DNA of 17,196 bases from Propionibacteriaceae bacterium. Its GTDB lineage: Bacteria; Actinomycetota; Actinomycetes; Propionibacteriales; Propionibacteriaceae. How positions within the stretch are numbered: position 1 is the first letter of the stretch; the number at the start of each line of letters is the position of its first letter. The DNA lies in NCBI GenBank assembly GCA_031254155.1, contig JAIRVA010000134.1, positions 1 to 17,196 on the forward strand. Direction: 5' to 3'. The translations under genes were made by a program, and so were the position numbers. A model generated the notes under the pieces. That model was not told the origin of the DNA. It saw only the letters and a list, made by a program, of their open reading frames with translations, and searched no databases. Positions 13,266 through 17,196 of this stretch are shown here, piece after piece.

Positions 13266-14315
13266 TTACGCGAAGAAGGTCTCCCAGGGCATGTCGAGGG
13301 GGGCGTCGTGCTCGACGATCTGGTAGAGGTACCGGGCGAGCGGGAAGTCGGCCGGGGTGACCACCCCGCGCTCGGTGAGCCGCTCCAGCGCCGCCCCGAT
13401 CACGCGGACCGCGGCCACGCCCTCGAGGGTGATGCCGGCCATGTGGACGTTTCGTACCTCTGAGAACGGGATCCCGCGGCCGACGAACTCGCCCGCGCGG
13501 ACGTTGCGCCCGCCCATGCTCGTGACGAACATGTCGCCGACCCCGCCCAGGCCGTCGGCGGTCCGGGGGTCGCCGCCCAGCAGGGCGATGAACTGGTGGA
13601 TCTCGCGCGAACCCTGGGCGAACAGGGCGGCCGAGTAGTTGTACATCCGGTTCGGCCCGTCACTCTCGCCCCGCGCGGCGAGCAGCCCGGCGGCGAAGCC
13701 CGCACCGAAGGCGTAGACGTTCTTGGTCGCGGCGCCAACCTCGTGGCCGACGAAGTCGGTGGAGGTCCAGACGTGGTAGTAATCCGTCCGGTAGAGGCCC
13801 GCGAGGAAGTCAAGGGAGGCCTGGTCCTCGCCGTTGAACACCACGCAGGAGTCCCGCCGCACGGCGAGTTCGCCCGCGATGCAGGGGCCCACGATGGCCG
13901 ACCAGGTGACCGCGTCGGCGATGTCGCCGACCGCCCGTTGGAGGACGCGGGGGAGGATGGTGAGCGTACCGTCGGCGTCAGCGTGAATGCCCTTCGTGAT
14001 GACAAGGACCTTCTGGCCGGGGCGCAGGCGGCGGCGCAGCTGCTCGCCCATCCAGTCGATGCCGAACGAGTTGACGCCGACCATGACCACCTCGGCGTCG
14101 TCGAAAACGTGGTCAGCTTCGGCGAAGTGGTACGGGATGAGTTCGTCGCGCAGCGCGACGCCGAGGACGGGGTGGACCCGCGTCGCCTGGAGCGAGTCGA
14201 TGATGTGGTCGTCGAGGTGGGTACCGACCAGGCGTACCTCATGGCCGTTGTCCAGCGCCGGGTTCGTCAACGCGGACGCCATGACTCCGGCGCCCAGGAC
14301 TGCGATAGTTGTCAT
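13266..14315 (-). CDS. NAD(P)-dependent glycerol-3-phosphate dehydrogenase family protein, divergent GpsA
   Basis: A 349-residue cytoplasmic dehydrogenase expected to interconvert glycerol-3-phosphate and dihydroxyacetone phosphate, supplying phospholipid backbones. The nucleotide-binding motif is near the N-terminus (GAGVMASAL, 8-16), and VITKGI, GPCIAGELA, the catalytic-lysine region AATKNVYAFGAG, and GLGGVGDMFVT then GRNVRAG (family: SRNxxxG) appear in GpsA order. The nucleotide loop (GAGVMASAL instead of GAGAWGTAL) and the GRN substitution mark it as a divergent member; another substrate is possible. The ATG at 14315 has an AAGGAG RBS (gaaggagcacgc). It reads toward the DUF4143 remnant; the large inverted repeat at 14492-14556 lies upstream. 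Confidence 0.85.
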   Translation of the reverse strand: MTTIAVLGAGVMASALTNPALDNGHEVRLVGTHLDDHIIDSLQATRVHPVLGVALRDELIPYHFAEADHVFDDAEVVMVGVNSFGIDWMGEQLRRRLRPGQKVLVITKGIHADADGTLTILPRVLQRAVGDIADAVTWSAIVGPCIAGELAVRRDSCVVFNGEDQASLDFLAGLYRTDYYHVWTSTDFVGHEVGAATKNVYAFGAGFAAGLLAARGESDGPNRMYNYSAALFAQGSREIHQFIALLGGDPRTADGLGGVGDMFVTSMGGRNVRAGEFVGRGIPFSEVRNVHMAGITLEGVAAVRVIGAALERLTERGVVTPADFPLARYLYQIVEHDAPLDMPWETFFA

Positions 14316-14491
14316 GCGTGCTCCTTCGTTCACGTCGATCGTACATCGGTTGGGGGGTACGGTACGAGCCGACTGGCGGGTACGCGCCGTAGTCGGGGCT
14401 TGGGGGGATGTGTATGGCGTCACCGCGGTACGCCACCACGCCTTCGAGCAGCGCATCCATGGCCTCAAGCTTACTGGAGATGGTACGGGTG

Positions 14492-14556
14492 GAGGTTTGG
14501 TACGGCTTACCTCCCAGGTGGGGCCCGGAAACCGGTGGTAACCCGTACCAAACCTC
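14492..14556. repeat. Large inverted repeat, 20-bp arms with one mismatch
   Basis: Arm 1 is 14492-14511 and arm 2 is 14537-14556, each with a 14-bp core GAGGTTTGGTACGG plus TTACC, separated by a single C-C mismatch; the loop is 25 nt with CCGG-TTT-CCGG inside. Arm 2 includes two bases of the SAF-gene stop codon. It could terminate the SAF transcript (minus strand), but no T-tract follows. Apart from it, 14316-14491 holds no gene I can support. Confidence 0.75.
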
Positions 14557-15169
14557 ACTCGATCGCCACCGTGGTCGAGCCCAGGCCACCAGCCGAGGTG
14601 ATCTGGGTCGCGATGTCCTCCGGGACCTCGGCCAGGATGACCGAGGCGCCGCCCGACGAGAAGAGGCCGGACGAACTGCTGGTCGGGATCGTCACCACCC
14701 GGACGCCGCGAGCGACCACCACCTCTCCGGTCGCCGAGTTGGAGAGGAAGAGTGACACGTGGTCGCCGGGCTTGAGGATCGTGAGGGTTTCGACGGCGAC
14801 GGGTATGGAGATGATGACGTGTCCGGCGGCGGCCTGGGCCGGGGCGACGAAATTATCGGTGGTCAGGATGGCACCCCGGGCGATCGCCGCCGCGGTCATC
14901 TGGCCTGTGACGTCGGCGAGCCGCGTGACGGCGCCGTCTGGTACCAGGGTGGCCGGTACGGACGTCGTACGGACCTGTCCACTCGTGATCGTCGTACCCG
15001 CCGGCACCCGGCCAGCCGCGGTCAGAACCTCGACAGTGACCGTGCCCCGGCCCGTGGCGATCGAACAGACAGCGAACACGCAGACCATGGCTGAGAGCGT
15101 TGCGAGCAGTCGCCGGTGAACCAGGATCCGTCGCAGCAGAGATGTGAGATGAGTCATACCCAGTACCAT
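14555..15169 (-). CDS. SAF-domain (RcpC/CpaB-like) envelope protein
   Basis: A 204-residue protein with a short basic N-terminus, one membrane segment (about 20-40, LLATLSAMVCVFAVCSIA) and an external SAF domain (GRVPAGTTITSGQVRT ... VTGQMTAAAIARGAILT) followed by an RcpC-like beta region (HVIISIPVAVETLTILKPGD). SAF domains occur in flagellar/pilus assembly and in small actinobacterial envelope proteins. The gene follows the FmdB/Ruc-like gene on the same strand, an order like Rv0991c-Rv0990c of M. tuberculosis (from memory), with 93 bp containing two DnaA-box 9-mers between. The start is ATG 15169 or 15157; neither has a clear SD, and longer starts would run through the boxes. Function unknown. 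Confidence 0.78.
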   Translation of the reverse strand: MVLGMTHLTSLLRRILVHRRLLATLSAMVCVFAVCSIATGRGTVTVEVLTAAGRVPAGTTITSGQVRTTSVPATLVPDGAVTRLADVTGQMTAAAIARGAILTTDNFVAPAQAAAGHVIISIPVAVETLTILKPGDHVSLFLSNSATGEVVVARGVRVVTIPTSSSSGLFSSGGASVILAEVPEDIATQITSAGGLGSTTVAIE

Positions 15170-15195
15170 GATGGGTTCTGACGCCGATTTGCGAT

Positions 15196-15234
15196 CTATC
15201 CACAGGCGACGAACAAAAGAAGAAGTTATCCACA
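15196..15234 (+). promoter_or_regulatory. Two DnaA-box-like 9-mers
   Basis: CTATCCACA (15196-15204) and TTATCCACA (15226-15234) lie in the same orientation, 30 bp apart start to start, between the FmdB and SAF genes. The second is an exact match to the DnaA-box consensus, the first differs by one base. Two boxes are too few for a chromosomal origin; they may regulate the SAF gene. Confidence 0.6.
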
Positions 15235-15262
15235 AGTCGCCGCTGCCGCGGACGGGTTGCCG

Positions 15263-15619
15263 TTAGTTTGTCGTTGCACCGGTACTCGCGCTGGTCGTGC
15301 CGGTCGCATTCGGCGTACTAGCCGAACCAGCCGAACCAGCCGGACTAGCCGGGGCGGCGGTCTTCTCCGGGGCCGCGGGACTGGCCGGGGCGGGCTCGTG
15401 GGGAGCGGCCGGACTCGCCGGCAAACTCGTGGTCGATGAACTCTTCTTGCTGTCTGTCGCGTAGAAGCCGGACCCCTTGAACACGATTCCCACTGGGGAA
15501 AACACCTTGCGGAGCTGGCCCTGGCACTCGGGGCAGACCGTGAGCGTCGGGTCGACCATGTGCTGGAAAATCTCCAGGTCGGCTCCGCATGACGTGCAGT
15601 GGTACTGATAGATCGGCAT
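15263..15619 (-). CDS. FmdB-family zinc-ribbon protein, Ruc-like redox-regulated chaperone candidate
   Basis: A 118-residue protein with an N-terminal Cys4 zinc ribbon: C8-x2-C11 and C29-x2-C32 in MPIYQYHCTSCG and TVCPECQGQ, followed by KGSGFYATD, the family hallmark. The C-terminal half (about 55-118) is a disordered Pro/Ala/Ser/Thr-rich tail. In M. tuberculosis the family member Rv0991c (Ruc) is a chaperone activated by oxidation of these cysteines and has a comparable disordered tail; I recall this from the literature. Here a CIRCE element lies 21 nt before the start, so heat-shock repressor HrcA probably controls it, matching a stress-chaperone role. RBS GGAGGA lies just upstream of the ATG at 15619. 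The tail length is set partly by 9-bp DNA repeats. Confidence 0.88.
   Translation of the reverse strand: MPIYQYHCTSCGADLEIFQHMVDPTLTVCPECQGQLRKVFSPVGIVFKGSGFYATDSKKSSSTTSLPASPAAPHEPAPASPAAPEKTAAPASPAGSAGSASTPNATGTTSASTGATTN
15319..15354. repeat. 9-bp tandem repeat within the FmdB tail, four units
   Basis: Units TAGCCGAAC, CAGCCGAAC, CAGCCGGAC and TAGCCGGGG lie back to back. They code for part of the Pro/Ala/Gly/Ser tail on the minus strand and would allow in-frame length change by slippage. Confidence 0.6.
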
Positions 15620-15640
15620 TCATCCTCCGTGTGCATGTAA

Positions 15641-15667
15641 CTGGCACTCGCCAGCGCCGAGTGCTAA
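15641..15667 (-). promoter_or_regulatory. CIRCE element (HrcA operator) upstream of the FmdB/Ruc-like gene
   Basis: CTGGCACTC (15641-15649), nine bases, GAGTGCTAA (15659-15667). The second arm matches the CIRCE consensus in all nine bases, the first in seven of nine, and the 9-nt spacer is exact. The following gene starts 21 nt away at 15619 on the minus strand. It should make this gene heat-inducible under HrcA. Confidence 0.82.
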
Positions 15668-15714
15668 TTCTACCCCGCTGGGGCGTCCACGTGAAACCCG
15701 TGTGAGCGACCACA

Positions 15715-17019
15715 TCAGCTACGTGCGGCCGCGGCGCCGCTCGCCACCCGCCGGAGCAGCGGGATCGACGAGAGGGCGACGACGCAGGCGGTCACACCGG
15801 CGGTGACAGGGCAGAGGTACCCCGCGTGGTACCCGTACGTGTCAATGACCTGACCGGCCAGCGTCGAGCCGATGGAGACCCCGATGCCGATGGCCGTGCC
15901 GAGCCAGGCGAGCCCCTCGGTCAGGCGGTTGGCGGGAACGATCTGGCCGATGAGCCCGTTGGCGTTGATGAACGAGGGCGCGACGGCGAACCCGGCGATG
16001 AAGCCGAAAACGCCCAGGAGCAGTGGGCCCGTGGCGAGGAAGAGCAGGCAGACCGAAGCGCCGAAGAAGCAGATGCCGATGACGAACCGTTTCCACAGCG
16101 GGCTCACCCAGCCGCGGGAGCCGTACAGCAGGCCGCCCGACGCCGACCCCAGCGAGATCACCCCCAGGATGACGCCCGCGAGTTGTCGCGCCCCCCAGGC
16201 GGAGGTCGCCGCCACGGTGGTGACGTCGATGCTCCCGAACATGCACCCCATGAGCAGGCCGACCGCGACGACGACGGCCAGGCCGGGGTAGGTCAGGATG
16301 AAGCGGCTGCGCTGGTGCGAGCCGGGCTCAATCGGCGCGACCTTGGGCTCGGTGGCGGTGAGCGAGTAGAAGACGAGTGCGCCGCCCGCGCCCAGGATGA
16401 CCGGTCCGACGAGTCCGGCGACCGGGTGGACCGAGGTGGCGAGCATCGTGGCCAGCACGGGTCCGACGACGAAGGTCACCTCGTCCAGGGTCGATTCGAG
16501 CGAGTACGCGGTGTGGAGATCCCGCGACGACGTGAGGACGTTGCTCCAGCGCGCCCGTACCATCGCGCCCGGAGACCCGCCGGCGAGCCCCGACAGGATC
16601 GTGCACACGAACAAGTACGGCAGGGGGGCCGCCGCGAGCGCGAGGATGATCATCGCCGCCAGTGCGCCGGCCGACACCAGCGCGGCGGGCAGCATGATCT
16701 TCCGCTGGCCGTGGCGGTCGACCAGGTGCGAGAGGTACGCCGTCCCAAGCGCCCAGGCGACGGCGTTCGCCGCCGCGAGCCCGCCGGCGAGCCCGTAGCT
16801 GCCGTACAGGCTCGACGCCATCAGGACGGTACCAATTCCGACCATCGCGCCGCCGAACCGCGCCAGCAGCCCGGCGAGGCAGAACGCGAGGGCGCCGGGA
16901 ACTCTCAACACTTTCAGATATGACCGCACACCGAGAAGCCTGTCACATCGGTCGCGCCAAGACAACGTCGATCTGGCCGCGGGACCCGCCCAGAAGAGCC
17001 GATTGCCATTTGTTGCCAC
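15715..17019 (-). CDS. MFS-family transporter (12 predicted membrane segments)
   Basis: A 434-residue integral membrane transporter. It starts with a cytoplasmic, charged N-terminus (about 1-40) and then runs through a regular series of hydrophobic helices from about residue 41 (LAFCLAGLLARFGGAM) to the C-terminus. The MFS loop 2-3 motif is recognisable in degenerate form (DRHGQRKIML, about 101-110). The substrate cannot be told; sugar or drug efflux are both possible. The start is uncertain: the frame opens at a GTG (17019) without a good SD, and a GTG at 16929 would shorten the N-terminus by 30 residues without losing a membrane segment. An AT-rich promoter region lies upstream. The gene ends 47 bp before the CIRCE element on the same strand. 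Confidence 0.85.
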   Translation of the reverse strand: MATNGNRLFWAGPAARSTLSWRDRCDRLLGVRSYLKVLRVPGALAFCLAGLLARFGGAMVGIGTVLMASSLYGSYGLAGGLAAANAVAWALGTAYLSHLVDRHGQRKIMLPAALVSAGALAAMIILALAAAPLPYLFVCTILSGLAGGSPGAMVRARWSNVLTSSRDLHTAYSLESTLDEVTFVVGPVLATMLATSVHPVAGLVGPVILGAGGALVFYSLTATEPKVAPIEPGSHQRSRFILTYPGLAVVVAVGLLMGCMFGSIDVTTVAATSAWGARQLAGVILGVISLGSASGGLLYGSRGWVSPLWKRFVIGICFFGASVCLLFLATGPLLLGVFGFIAGFAVAPSFINANGLIGQIVPANRLTEGLAWLGTAIGIGVSIGSTLAGQVIDTYGYHAGYLCPVTAGVTACVVALSSIPLLRRVASGAAAARS

Positions 17020-17125
17020 ATACTGAGAGGGTTTTTTCGAGTTTTCTCGTGGGGGTACGACCGCAGTCTTACTAGAAAGAAATTATTATCCCACCTTGTC
17101 AAGGAGTATATATCGCATCGATCTC

Positions 17126-17155
17126 TAAATACACTACACTCATCATGTTTGTCAA
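17126..17155 (-). promoter_or_regulatory. Promoter-like TTGACA-N18-TATTTA upstream of the MFS gene
   Basis: On the minus strand a perfect -35 TTGACA (17155-17150) precedes TATTTA (17131-17126) after 18 bp. A second TTGACA (17102-17097), TATACT (17110-17105) and GATAAT (17090-17085) lie closer to the MFS gene but do not make well-spaced pairs. The whole stretch from about 17060 to the window end is much richer in A+T than the genes. No gene is supported in 17020-17196. Confidence 0.55.
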
Positions 17156-17196
17156 GACCTTTTAGTCTTCATTTTCTGAGAATATCGGGGTACACT

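Noticed and set aside
14239..14460. Minus-strand small ORF beginning MDALLEGVVAYRGDAIHI between the SAF and GpsA-like genes
   Set aside because: It has no SD, overlaps the GpsA-like start by about 77 bp, and its tail is out-of-frame read-through of that gene.
15196..15234. Origin of replication
   Set aside because: Only two DnaA-box-like 9-mers, no AT-rich unwinding region and no dnaA or dnaN nearby.
1..17196. CRISPR arrays, tRNA or rRNA genes
   Set aside because: No regularly spaced direct repeats with unique spacers and no cloverleaf or rRNA-like sequence was seen on either strand; the tandem repeats at 11045 and 13033 have no spacers.

Overview
The window looks like chromosomal DNA of a high-GC Gram-positive actinobacterium. 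The evidence is high GC and GTG/TTG starts, strong actinobacterial protein flavour (Lipobox lipoproteins, a peptidoglycan-binding exporter adaptor, a streptogrisin-like S1 protease, an FmdB/Ruc-type zinc ribbon followed by a SAF-domain protein), a CIRCE element, DnaA-box 9-mers and several probably leaderless regulator genes. I cannot name the species.

Left part (1-4606): a secreted-peptide/exporter locus. A 49-residue pre-peptide with a textbook Sec signal (minus strand, 53-202) is divergent from a NarL/LuxR-type response regulator (330-986). Then, on the plus strand, come a lipoprotein (1257-1889), a membrane adaptor with a peptidoglycan-binding domain (1886-2959), an ABC ATPase (2944-3549) and a MacB/FtsX-like permease (3539-4606). 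The last four overlap each other and form one translationally coupled operon. No histidine kinase is present in the window. I regard this as the most interesting system here: a candidate cell-cell signalling or bacteriocin peptide with a dedicated regulator and a MacAB-like envelope machine.

Middle (4607-9597): a decayed IS256-family transposase tail (about 4783-5085), an addiction-module antitoxin and RelE/ParE toxin pair (5115-5617), a DEAD-box RNA helicase with an unusual DEGD motif II (5821-7455, minus), and a secreted trypsin-like protease with a small membrane-anchored protein behind it (7730-9467), closed by a clear terminator.

Right (9598-17196): a CDP-alcohol phosphatidyltransferase (minus); a TetR regulator divergent from a cytoplasmic GH13 glycosidase, with two tandem 24-bp operator-like repeats between them; a ribbon-helix-helix/MazF toxin-antitoxin pair whose start codon lies inside a palindromic operator; a C-terminal scrap of a DUF4143-type ATPase next to a 23-bp tandem repeat; a divergent GpsA-like dehydrogenase; a SAF-domain envelope protein; an FmdB zinc-ribbon protein (Ruc-like redox chaperone) under a CIRCE element; and a 12-TM MFS transporter behind an AT-rich promoter region at the right edge.

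Layout suggests a core backbone (helicase, phospholipid synthase, GpsA-like, SAF/FmdB, MFS) interrupted by accessory material: the peptide/ABC locus, two toxin-antitoxin modules, an IS remnant and a DUF4143 scrap.
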